From: Eutreptiella sp. 'Long Island Sound 2002'
Lineage: Eukaryota > Euglenozoa > Euglenophyceae > Eutreptiales > Eutreptiaceae
DNA: 64,000 nt
Assembly: GCA_964036045.1 (NCBI GenBank)
Contig: OZ038382.1
Location: 108,460,578-108,524,577 of the forward strand
Direction of reading: 5' to 3'
Part shown: positions 23,801 to 32,395 of the stretch, one piece after another
Layout: each line of letters starts with the position of its first letter
How positions within the stretch are numbered: the stretch's first letter is position 1
The notes under the pieces: generated by a model
Databases searched by the model: none
Seen by the model: only the letters and a program-made list of their open reading frames with translations
Told to the model about the DNA's origin: nothing
Position numbers and translations under genes: made by a program

Positions 23801-26745
23801 GGTTCCGCGACCCGTGTGTCCCGGGTGCGGTCGATGCGGGCGTGTGGACCCAGCACCGGCCCCACACCGTGCGCCCCTGCGGGCCGGTGTTGCTCGCTGT
23901 GGGGTTGGCGGAAGGGCGTCCCCGGGGGGGGTGCCTTCCACCGTTGTGAGGGGCGCCTGGTGTCAGGCGCTGTCCCTCCCCCGACCGCCCGTCCTCTGGA
24001 GCGGGCAGCCGGGGTTCCGCGACCCGTGTGTCCCGGGTGCGGTCGATGCGGGCGTGTGGACCCAGCACCGGCCCCACAGCGTGCGCCCTTGCGGGCCGGC
24101 GTTGCTCGCTGTGGGGGTGGTGGAAGGGCGTCCCCGGGGGGGTGCTTTCCACCGTTGTGAGGGGCGCCTGGTGTCAGGCGCTGTCCCTCCCCCGGCTGCC
24201 CGTCCTCTTGAGCGGGCAGCCAGGGTTCAGCGACCCGTGTGTCCCGGTCGCGGTCGATGCGGGCGTGTGGACCCGGCACCGGCCCCACAGCGTGCGCCCT
24301 TGTGGGCCGGCGTTGCTCGCTGTGGGGGTGGCGGAAGGGCGTCTCCGAGGGGGGTGCCTTCCACCGTTGTGAGGGGCGCCTGGTGTCAGGCGCTGTCCCT
24401 CCCCCGGCCGCCCGTCCTCTGGAGCGGGCAGCCAGGGTTCCGCGACCCACGTGTCCCGGGCGCGGTCGATGCGGGCGTGTGGACCCAGCACCGGCCCCCC
24501 AGCGTGCGCCCTTGCGGGCCAGCGTTGCTCGCTGTGGGGGTGGCGGAAGGGCGTCCCCGGGGGGGTGTCTTCCACCGTTGTGAGGGGCGCCTGGTGTCAG
24601 GCGCTGTCTCTCCCCTGGCCGCCTGTCCTCTGGAGCGAGCAGCCAGGGTTCCGCGACCCGTGTGTCCCGGGTGCGGTCGATGCGGGCGTGTGGACCCAGC
24701 ACCAGCCCCACAGCGTGCGCCCTTGCGGGCCGGCGTTGCTCGCTGTGGGGGTGGCGGAAGGGCGTCCCCGGGGGGGGTGCCTTCCACCGTTGTGAGGGGC
24801 GCCTGGTGTCAGGCGCTGTCCCTCCCCCGACCGCCCGTCCTCTGGAGCGGGCAGCCAGGGTTCCGCGACCCGTGTGTCCCGGGTGCGGTCGATGCGGGCG
24901 TGTGGACCCAGCACCGGCCCCACAGCGTGCGCCCTTGCAGGCCGGCGTTGCTCGCTGTGGGGGTGGCGGAGGGGCGTCCCCGGGGGGGTGCCTTCCACCG
25001 TTGTGAGAGGCGCCTGGTGTCAGGCGCTGTCCCTCCCCCGGCTGCCCGTCCTCTGGAGCGGGCAGCCAGGGTTCCGCGACCCGTGTGTCCCGGGCGCGGT
25101 CGATGCGGGCGTGTGGACCCGGCAGCGGCCCCACAGCGTGCGCCCTTGCGGGCCGGCGTTGCCCGCTGTGGGGGTGGCGGAAGGGCGTCTCCGGGGGGGG
25201 TGCCTTCCACTGTTGTGAGGGGCGCCTGGTGTCAGGCGCTGTCCCTCCCCCGGCCGCCCGTCCTCTGGAGCGGGCAGCCAGGGTTCCGCGACCCGCGTGT
25301 CCCGGGCGCGGTCGATGCGGGCGTGTGGACCCAGCACCGGCCCCACAGCGTGCGCCCTTGCGGGCCAGCGTTGCTCGCTGTGGGGGTGGCGGAAGGGCAT
25401 CCCCGGGGGGGTGTCTTCCACCGTTGTGAGGGGCGCCTGGTGTCAGGCGCTGTCCCTCCCCCGGCCGCCCGTCCTCTGGAGCGGGCAGCCAGGGTTCCGC
25501 GACCCGTGTGTCCCGGTCCGGTCGATTGGGGCGTGTGGACCCAGCACCGGCCCCACAGTGTGCGCCCTTGCGGGCCGGCGTTGCTCGCTGTGGGGGTGAG
25601 GGAAGGGCGTCCCCGGGGGGGGTGCCTTCTGCCGTTGTGAGGGGCGCCTGGTGTCAGGCGCTGTCCCTCCCCCGGCCGCCCGTCCTCTGGAGCGGGCAGC
25701 CAGGGTTCCGCGACCCGTGTGTCCCGGGTGCGGTCGATGCGGGCGTGTGAACCCAGCACCGGCCCCCCAGCATGCGCCCTTGCGGGCCGGCGTTGCTCGC
25801 TGTGGGGGTGGCGGAAGGGCGTCCCCGGGGGGGGTGCCTTCCACCGTTGTGAGGGGCGCCTGGTGTCAGGCGCTGTCCCTCCCCCGGCCGCCCGTCCTCT
25901 GGAGTGAGCAGCCAGGGTTCCGCGACCCGTGTGTCCCGGGTGCGGTCGATGCGGGCGTGTGGACCCAGCACCAGCCCCACAGCGTGCGCCCTTGCGGGCC
26001 GGCGTTGCTCGCTGTGGGGGTGGCGGAAGGGCGTCCCCGGGGGGGGTGCCTTCCACCGTTGTGAGGGGCGGCTGGTGTCAGGCGCTGTCACTCCCCCGAC
26101 CACCCGTCCTCTGGAGCGGGCAGCCAGGGTTCCGCGACACGTGTGTCCCGGGTGCGGTCGATGCGGGCGTGTGGACCCAGCACCAGCCCCACAGCGTGCG
26201 CCCTTGTGGGCCGGCGTTGCTCGCTGTGGGGGTGGCGGAAGGGCGTCCCCGGGGGGGTGCCTTCCACCGTTGCGAGGGGCGCCTGGTGTCAGGCGCTGTC
26301 CCTCCCCCAGCTGCCCGTCCTCTGGAGCGGGCAGCCAGGGTTCCGCGACCCGTGTGTCCCGGGTGCGGTCGATGCGGGCGTGTGGACCCAGCACCGGCCC
26401 CACAGCGTGCGCCCTTGCGGGCCGGCGTTGCTCGCTGTGGGGGTGGCGGAAGGGCGTCCCCGGGGGGGGTGCCTTCCACCGTTGTGAGGGGCGCCTGGTG
26501 TCAGGCGCTGTCCCTCCCCCGGCCGCCCGTCCTCTGGAGCGGGCAGCCAGGGTTCCGCGACCCGCGTGTCCCGGGCGCGGTCGGTGCGGGCGTGGGGACC
26601 CAGCACCGGCCCCACAGCGTGCGCCCTTGCGGGCCGGCGTTGCTGGCTGTGGGGGTGGCGGAAGGGCGTCCCCGGGGGGGGTGCCTTCCACAATTGTGAG
26701 GGGCGCCTGGGGTCAGGCGCTGTCCCTCTCCCGACTGCTCGCTCA
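20870..26745 (-). repeat. Array of about 28 monomers of 212 bp in the 5' region of element A
   Basis: The landmark GCGCTGTCCCT recurs at about 20908, 21119, 21330, 21543 and so on to 26719, giving 28 copies with a period close to 212 bp. One extra partial unit lies at about 22113-22210. Two subtypes alternate in blocks: GATGCGGGCGTGTGGACCC (most) and GGTGCGGGCGTGGGGACCC (21600-22800 and about 26580). Copies are highly similar, with scattered substitutions. The array ends about 120 nt before the ORF1 start, as promoter monomers do in mouse L1. The long open frames that cross it on both strands are by-products of its composition. Confidence 0.95.
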
Positions 26746-28081
26746 CTGCTGGGCGGGTTGCCGGGGTTCGTTGGGTGTGTGCGGTGTGTGTGGTGTCTGT
26801 GCCGTGGGTGTCGTGGTGCGTGGTGCTGCTCTTCGCTTGGTCCTTGGGTGCTCCCCTCTCTGGTGTCTCTGTGCAGTGTTGTGCTCGCCGTGTACCCGCC
26901 GTGTCCCCTCCCCTGTGCGCGCCCCTTGCTCGTCTGCTGGCTACCCCTTGTTCCTTTCGCGGCTTCGTTGCTCTTTACCCTTTCCTCTACCCTTCTCCCT
27001 GACATGGACTTTTTCCCTGCCTCCGCTTTGTTGTGTGTCTCTGTCTTTTTCCTTGTCGGCCCGGGCTTCCTCCTTTGAACCTGCGTAGAGAGAAGAGAGG
27101 GCGTAAACGGGCGTGCGGCGGCGGCGGTTTTGTCGCGACACGGCACCTCGAGCTGGCTGGTACGTCATGCGACATGCGTGTGCGACCGGCGTGTGCGTAG
27201 GTTTATTGTCCCACCTGCTCCTGTCTTGACTCCACACCCCTTTGGCCGCTATCTTTGCTCGTTGCCCGTTCCGCGCGCGCGGCGTGACATGCAACATACC
27301 TGTTTCTTTCCCCACTACCTTAACGTGTCCTAGTCCTCCCGCCTTGCCGGGCGTTCGCTAATGTGAGACGACGGCACGACGCAATACTTGCCTAAGCGTC
27401 TAAGACAACCCTACTTTAACGCCCGGAGAACGCAAACACGAGCATACGCTTCTCCTTGGGACCTGTGAGGGGAAGAGAACGTGGGTGCATGCACGTGTGT
27501 TTGTCGGGACCCGGCATACGACGGCGCTATGCTATTTGTGTGTATGCTCCCCGTGTCTCCCTCCCTGGCTATTTGTGTGTTCTAATCAGCGCAACAAAAA
27601 AGGGTGGTTGTGCTGTCAGAGCAGTTGTCACGGTTGCCCCACATTGCACCGCAGGGCAGGACCGTTAGCCCCCCGTGACAACCACTCCCTGGCCGAAGGC
27701 CATTTCTTTTTTCCCCGTCTCGGTTGGTGGCGCGGGCCGGGCGGTTGGCGACGTTGCACGACATGGTAACATACTTGCGTTCTTGGTGGCGGTGTGTGGC
27801 TTGCCTACCATTTGTTTGCATGCGGCGGCATACCTTTTGTCCCCTTTCGCTCCCTTTCGCCTCCTACATAAGCGGGCGTGCGATTGGGCGGTGGGCACGT
27901 CTCGGTTACGCCTCGTGGTCACCTTTTACTTTTGTTGGCGTGGTTGCCGTTCTCGTCTCGTGTTCGTTGCGTAGCGTAGCGTGGCATGCAACATACTTGG
28001 ACCCGACTAGCCACGTGTGTATGTTTAGTTTTTGTTTGTGTTTTTTTTTTGTGTGTTATGCTTCACCTGAATGACGTTAAC
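26746..28081 (-). promoter_or_regulatory. Outer 5' leader of element A
   Basis: About 1.3 kb between the array and the right target repeat, with no convincing ORF. 26746-27080 continues the T-poor sense composition with diverged monomer-like sequence. 27080-28081 is more balanced and carries a recurring sense-strand motif GTATGTTGCATGYC (near 27286-27300 and 27983-28000, weaker at 27760-27777) that resembles 5' splice donors. An A-rich sense tract (T run at about 28030-28050 on plus) lies near the 5' tip. A transcription start or leader splicing here is inference. Confidence 0.4.
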
Positions 28082-28098
28082 CAAGTGACGTGAACAGG
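28082..28098. repeat. Right copy of 17-bp target site duplication of element A
   Basis: CAAGTGACGTGAACAGG, identical to 5019-5035. It marks the return to balanced host sequence. Confidence 0.85.
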
Positions 28099-28434
28099 GG
28101 GCAGCAGTCGTGCAATGGGAGCCAGAAGAGGGCAGTCCGCATGGAACACCCGCAGAGATAGTTGTCACATGGACGCCCCGCTTACCGATGATAGTTTGGA
28201 ATGGCGTTGGCTTCGCGTTGTAACGCCAAAATAGTTGTATAGGCACGCATTGTGTCATTGGCTCAAGAAGTGCCGGCAAGTCGACCCCTCGGGAACCATC
28301 ACGTATCCGTGGCAAGGCTCCGCCCTCACCGCAACGCGGTGGAGTGATTGGAAAATCTGGAGAATTGGCCTCCAAGGCTACGCAGAAGCATGCATGGTGC
28401 TCAGTGAGGCCGCCTTGTATGCCTTATTCATGGT
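28099..28434 (-). pseudogene. Possible upstream part of the host frame split by element A
   Basis: A minus-strand frame is open from about 28431 to the target repeat and reads CSRHL through the repeat in the same frame as 5035-3870. Joining the flanks at a single repeat would give a continuous minus frame of about 240 codons before the TGA at 4647. Composition is ambiguous (PTPFQTIIGKRGVHVTTI), and the plus strand here also has plausible frames, so it is not certain which strand was coding. Confidence 0.3.
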
Positions 28435-28761
28435 GTGGCAAGAGCATGGGTTGGGAGAGGCCATTGCAGCCAAGTGGTTCAGCGGCGGCAACCCAAGAGC
28501 CCGTGCGGGCGGCCACGGACAAGGGCATGGCCCTCAGCTTTTTCTCCACGATGTCGGAGGCTTTTCGGAAGAAGTATATGAGTTTCACAACAATGGGGCA
28601 TATGGTGCGTCACCCCAATTATTATTGGAGGCGGGACCACCAATTTTGGGAGGCAATCGGCGCACCGCAAAAGCCGTCGGCGCCGTGGCACACTCCAATG
28701 CACCGCCAAAAAAGGGGGTCCTCTCAATGTGATGGCGCCAACGTACACCCCCGTTGAGAAA
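28100..28761 (+). pseudogene. Plus-strand gene fragment with frame breaks
   Basis: A Trp-rich, protein-like frame begins upstream of an in-frame TAG at 28232-28234 (MDAPLTDDSLEWRW before it, HALCHWLKKCRQVDPSGT after) and runs to about 28490. A second frame takes over (ATDKGMALSFFSTMSEAFRK, PNYYWRRDHQFWEA), and a third after an A/G run near 28710 (NVMAPTYTPVEK) reaches a possible donor GAAA|GTGTGC at 28762. A TGTGCAA cluster follows at once, as in the phased introns. The family is not recognised. This could be a decayed gene or exons with unrecognised splicing or sequence errors. Confidence 0.35.
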
Positions 28762-28866
28762 GTGTGCAACCGCTGTGCAAGGGTGTGCAAGTGCCGTCGT
28801 GCCCACACTCCATGTGTCAATGATTGTAGGACGGGTGGGTAAGCGGCCCATGATGCAACTAGGGTG

Positions 28867-30895
28867 ATGTTTAGCATTATTTCCTTTATTGGACATGCAT
28901 CGAATGCCCCATGTACGGTCCCACACATGAATCCGTTCATTTTGGCTATGATGTTTGTCAACGCGGAGGTGTTGTGCAACCAGACCCTTGCACACCTTGC
29001 ACCTGTGCAACCGCCCTTCACAGCTCACCGCGACGGACGTGCTGACCGCCATGTTCGTTTGCGACAAGCGTGGCCCCAGTGTGATCGTGAGTGGAGTGTG
29101 GCCGCCGATCCCCATTGACGAATGGCAGCTCACCATGGATCCGAGAAAGGTGGAGAAATTTAGGAAGAAGTGGAAAAAAGATATAGAGACCGCTCTATGG
29201 GAGTTGGACGGGAGCGTGGGAAGCCCGGATCAAGGGACGAAATCGCAACCACGGATCCAGTCGGAGAAGGCCGCGCCTCGGCTGCCTTCCCCAAGTGAGT
29301 TCCCATTGGATTTTGCCACACCGCAACAACGGGTCCGGGTGGACAAGGCCGCGCCTCACCTCCCTTCCGCAACGGAGTTTCCATTGGATTTGGCAATGAA
29401 GCTCGAGGAAAAATTTGAGAACGATAGTGAGTTGGGCAACCCCATTATGGGTGAGAGTGATTGGGCACCCCGTACGGAACACAAGCAGGAGAAGCCCGCA
29501 CCCCCCCGGCCACCGCCCGTTCCGCAAGGAGGAAGCCAAAAAGCATCCCACGTCTCACCGAAGATGATGTTGCTCAAGGCCCAACACGCATTGAAGGAGC
29601 GTGTGGCCAACGACACGAAGAAGACGGAGATGAAGGAAGACGGGCGTGGGGCAAACTCGAGCAAACAGAAGAGACTTGCGGTGGAACCGGATAGCGATAC
29701 GACTGCCGGAAGTGAGGCATACCAGGGGAAGCCCGCCACGAAAAAAAAGAAAGGAGATGGAGGCAAGAGCGTACAACCGAACGCGCCAAGGAAGAAGAAA
29801 ATCGCAAAGACGAGCGTACCACAACCGCAAGAGGGCCCGATACAAGATCCAAAAGAAAGGGAGAGCCCAAATGAAGCAAGTGACCATGGCACACTGCATG
29901 CAAATGAGGCGGCCGCACCTGAAAAGGCCACATCCGCAGCGGAGGTGTGGCACCGTCGTGTTTACTCGCATTTCATGTTACATAGCTTGTGCAACTAGTG
30001 TGCAACCCTTGTGCAACTCCTGCCAGCACTCACTTTCGCGCGGTTGCACACACTTGCACACCGGTTGCACATCTTACCTTCTTAGGACCTCGCGAGGCAA
30101 CGGCACAAGGAGGTCGCTGACAAGCGTGCGAAGGCGTGCAAGAAGTTCGGCCTTCCGCCCGGTTGTTGTGAACGATGCTGCTTGTTGGAAGGACCAAATG
30201 GTGGCTACCGACTCGCTGTCGGCGGCAAAAGCGAACCGCAAAAAGGCGACAAGAAACCGAAGAAGGGACAAGAGTTGGTCCAAATTCCACCGCAATTAGA
30301 AGATGATGAGGAGGTGGCGGCAGATGTCATGTGGTCCGTATGCGTCGTCCCGGGAAAGACCTCATTTACAAACGAAGACGACGCGGTGCAAGCACTCGGA
30401 AAGATGAACGAGGGGCACGAGGACAAGGGCGTTGACAAGGAGGACAATGCGGAAGTGGCGGTAGCTAATGAGGACAATGACAAAGTGGCGGAAGCCACCG
30501 AGGATAAAGAAAAAGAGACGGGGCCGGATGCCGAGGCCAAGGGTGGTGGCGACGAACCCGATGGGGATGGCATTGCCGTGTCGAGTGGGGCCGGCCAAGG
30601 CGTGATGGAGCCCAATGGTGACGGTGACCGGGACGTGCAAACAATGGACGATGAAGTAATGGTGTGTACCGACGCAAAAGAAGGCACGAAGGAAGAAGAT
30701 GAACCCATGCAAGAGGGAGAGCAAGGAGAGGCAAAGCCAACGGAGAATGTCAATGACAAGCCTGCCACCCGAAGTGACACAAGTGTGGTCATGGCGGAAG
30801 AGGGGAGGAGCGATGAGGCACCCAAGACAAACACGCCGAACAATGAGGGTTCGGACGCAACGCAAAAGCTATGGAGCTCGCCACCTCCGCAATGA
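28867..30895 (+). CDS. Three-exon gene for a charged, repeat-containing protein of about 610 residues
   Basis: Exons 28867-28968, 29024-29944 and 30086-30895 join in phase 0 with GT-AG introns of 55 and 141 bp. Both donors read GCGGAG|GTGT. The product begins MFSIISFIGHASNAPC and continues LTATDVLTAMFVCDKRGP. It has a basic segment (RKVEKFRKKWKKD) and a repeated motif (PRLPSPSEFPLDFA and PHLPSATEFPLDLA), then a long charged, probably disordered tail with an acidic stretch (VDKEDNAEVAVANEDNDKVA) ending WSSPPPQ. Exon 3 opens with a likely helix (DLARQRHKEVADKRAKACKK). No known domain is seen. The start is uncertain, because more exons could lie upstream past the cluster at 28762-28862. Phase agreement at both junctions is the main evidence. 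Confidence 0.6.
28969..29023 (+). other. 55-bp GT-AG intron with TGTGCAAC motifs
   Basis: Starts GTGTTGTGCAACC and ends CCGCCCTTCACAG. Four TGCAC/GTGCA words in both orientations fill most of its length. It is phase 0 on both sides. Confidence 0.6.
29945..30085 (+). other. 141-bp GT-AG intron with TGTGCAAC motifs
   Basis: Donor GCGGAG|GTGTGG; acceptor after CATCTTACCTTCTTAG. At least six motif copies: forward TTGTGCAAC copies first (about 29988-30020), then inverted GGTTGCACA copies (about 30045-30070). Removing it replaces a stop-containing segment with a phase-0 join. Confidence 0.65.
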
Positions 30896-31048
30896 CTAGC
30901 CTACACCCTCGTTCAAAAGCTACGTCATGCAAGGGGTTGAGAGACCATTGAAGGACATGGCACTCACTATCGGAGGCTCCTCCTTGGGGCCGTTAAAGCA
31001 TTTCCAAGCTTTCGCAAGGAGATTGTAATTTCCGCACAGACCTCCAAA

Positions 31049-31489
31049 ATGGAGCCGTTGGTGCGATGTATAAATAATTTTGTGCGACGACACCTCCCCC
31101 ATTTGTCCTACACAAGCATTGCTCTTGTGCATCGCGCGGAGAGTGCCCCCATGAACCTTCATACTCATGGCCACGACAATTGTGCTCTCACCGGGAATAT
31201 CACCATTGGTGATTTCGATGAAGGTTACCTTTTCACGACGGGTTATTTGGGTGGGGGGGAAGTCAAGGCCCGTGCATGCGCACTTTGGGGGGAGTTACTC
31301 GTATGGGGATGCTTGGTCGATGCAAGAGCCGGCGTCCTCTTCAATGCATATCATTTGCATGGACCTACGCGTTGGCGTGGGGAACGCTATGCTATTGTAT
31401 GCTACACGAGTGCATCGTGGGCACGCGTGACGCCCGTGGTGCGACAAGGACTCCTTGAAATGGGGTTCCATTGTGGTGATGACATGTGA
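31049..31489 (+). CDS. 2OG-Fe(II) oxygenase-like domain protein
   Basis: ATG at 31049, 146 residues, intact. The layout fits the double-stranded beta-helix core of small 2OG oxygenases. An N-terminal metal-site region (MNLHTHGHDN) is followed by ITIGDFDEGYLFTTG, then a distal His segment and substrate-binding Arg (VLFNAYHLHGPTRWRGERY and AIVCYT). The expected H-x-D is H-x-H here, so activity is uncertain. Similar domains are common in dinoflagellate and algal genomes (knowledge from memory). A related frame upstream (VERPLKDMALTIGGSSLGPL, about 30937-31028) could be its N-terminal part, separated by a one-base shift or short intron. It follows the three-exon gene on the same strand. Confidence 0.5.
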   Translation: MEPLVRCINNFVRRHLPHLSYTSIALVHRAESAPMNLHTHGHDNCALTGNITIGDFDEGYLFTTGYLGGGEVKARACALWGELLVWGCLVDARAGVLFNAYHLHGPTRWRGERYAIVCYTSASWARVTPVVRQGLLEMGFHCGDDM

Positions 31490-31610
31490 TTCCAATGATG
31501 GAGGATGCGTCTTTGCTTGTATTATGTGTGATTTGTAGTGCATTGTCCACATGTGCTCGCATTGGATGGATTCTTTTTTTTTGTACTACGGCGCGCACCG
31601 CGCGTAGCAT

Positions 31611-31627
31611 GGTGGTTGCACACAGTT
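31611..31627. repeat. Left copy of 17-bp target site duplication of element B
   Basis: GGTGGTTGCACACAGTT, identical to 39537-39553; the bases outside the match differ on both sides. Rejoining the flanks at one copy restores a continuous GTTGCACA/TGTGCAAC cluster. Confidence 0.75.
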
Positions 31628-32395
31628 TTTTGAATGTTCTTAACCGCATCAACTTGTTCTGGGGCTGACGTCCCCCATTGAAGGTATTTACAACAACATA
31701 TTAAGATATGTACACGGTTGCCCTGATGGTCAGGTTAGATGAACGCTGATTTACCCTGTGGGGGAGGGGGGGGGTTCAGGAAGGGGTAGAGGGCTGAAGG
31801 GGTCGAGAGGAGGAGACAGAAGGTCGCAGGATGGGCGGAAAAAATTTCAGATGTCCCGGGAGGCGTTGGAGTGGGGGGGGGCAGGGGCAGACGGACCTGG
31901 GCACCTAGTAGCGGTTGGCCTAGAGGGGAGAGGTAGGCGTGTTTGACGGTAGCGTGCCTTGGAGCGCGGGGGTGGGAGGGGGAGAGCGGTCTTGGCGCGC
32001 TTTGGGGGCGCCCAAACGATTGTGGTCTGATGGGTTTGTGGTGATTGATGGCGTTTTTGTGGTGGCCGTGGGCGTGAGTGCTGAGGGGGGCTGGGAATGG
32101 CCGAAGGGGGGGGGGGCGGGTTGGGTTGGGTTGGGTTGGACTCTCCCGACTTGAAAAACGCGACGGACCCGTCAATTGAAAAATTTGGGTCCCCCGGGAG
32201 CGGCGCAATCATCGGAGTAGTCTGAGCACACTCCGCCACCAGAAAGAGGACGACCGCACGACACATCAGCCTGCTGCACTTGGCGCATACCGCCTGCATC
32301 GCTCCTTGGCCAGCCTCTGCTGGCCCGGGGCAGCCCCACCGCGCCCTGAGGGCGGCGCCCACACGGCTGGGCCGCCGCTCTCGACGCTCGCGGGA
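31628..32395 (-). other. 3' region of element B
   Basis: About 770 bp after the ORF2 stop. The part near ORF2 is GC-rich with G runs (31760-31775 and 32105-32120). The terminal 120 bp is AT-rich and ends, in sense, GGTTAAGAACATTCAAAA before the target repeat. No ORF or RNA gene is recognised. Confidence 0.55.

Larger units (their letters stand above)
5036..28081 (-). mobile_element. Element A: giant (about 23 kb) multi-ORF LINE-like retrotransposon
   Basis: The element is bounded by a perfect 17-bp direct repeat and all its genes lie on the minus strand. In sense order it has a leader (28081-26746), a 212-bp monomer array (26745-20870), ORF1 (20753-17522), ORF2 (17509-10827), ORF3 (10787-9555), ORF4 (9555-7403) and a GC-rich 3' region (7402-5036) ending in ...CCTCAAA. 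Most LINEs are 4-8 kb, so the size is exceptional; the array and the two extra ORFs account for most of it. It appears full length because the repeat brackets both leader and 3' region. ORF frames carry single-base breaks and two in-frame stops. Confidence 0.8.

Noticed and set aside
20902-26700. Dozens of long ORFs on both strands in the 212-bp array
   Set aside because: The unit is poor in stop codons and its length is not a multiple of three, so similar ORFs recur in all frames of each copy. They are composition artefacts.
20870-26745. CRISPR-like array
   Set aside because: The 212-bp units are similar throughout, with no unique spacers, in a eukaryotic retroelement context.
28025-28055. 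T run near 28040 as the poly(A) tail of a minus-strand element
   Set aside because: It lies at the 5' end of element A in sense orientation, so it cannot be its 3' tail, and no other element end is seen there.
28762-28862. A fourth definite intron with a motif cluster
   Set aside because: The donor looks good, but no acceptor gives a phase-consistent join without a stop, so I left it as a possibility only.
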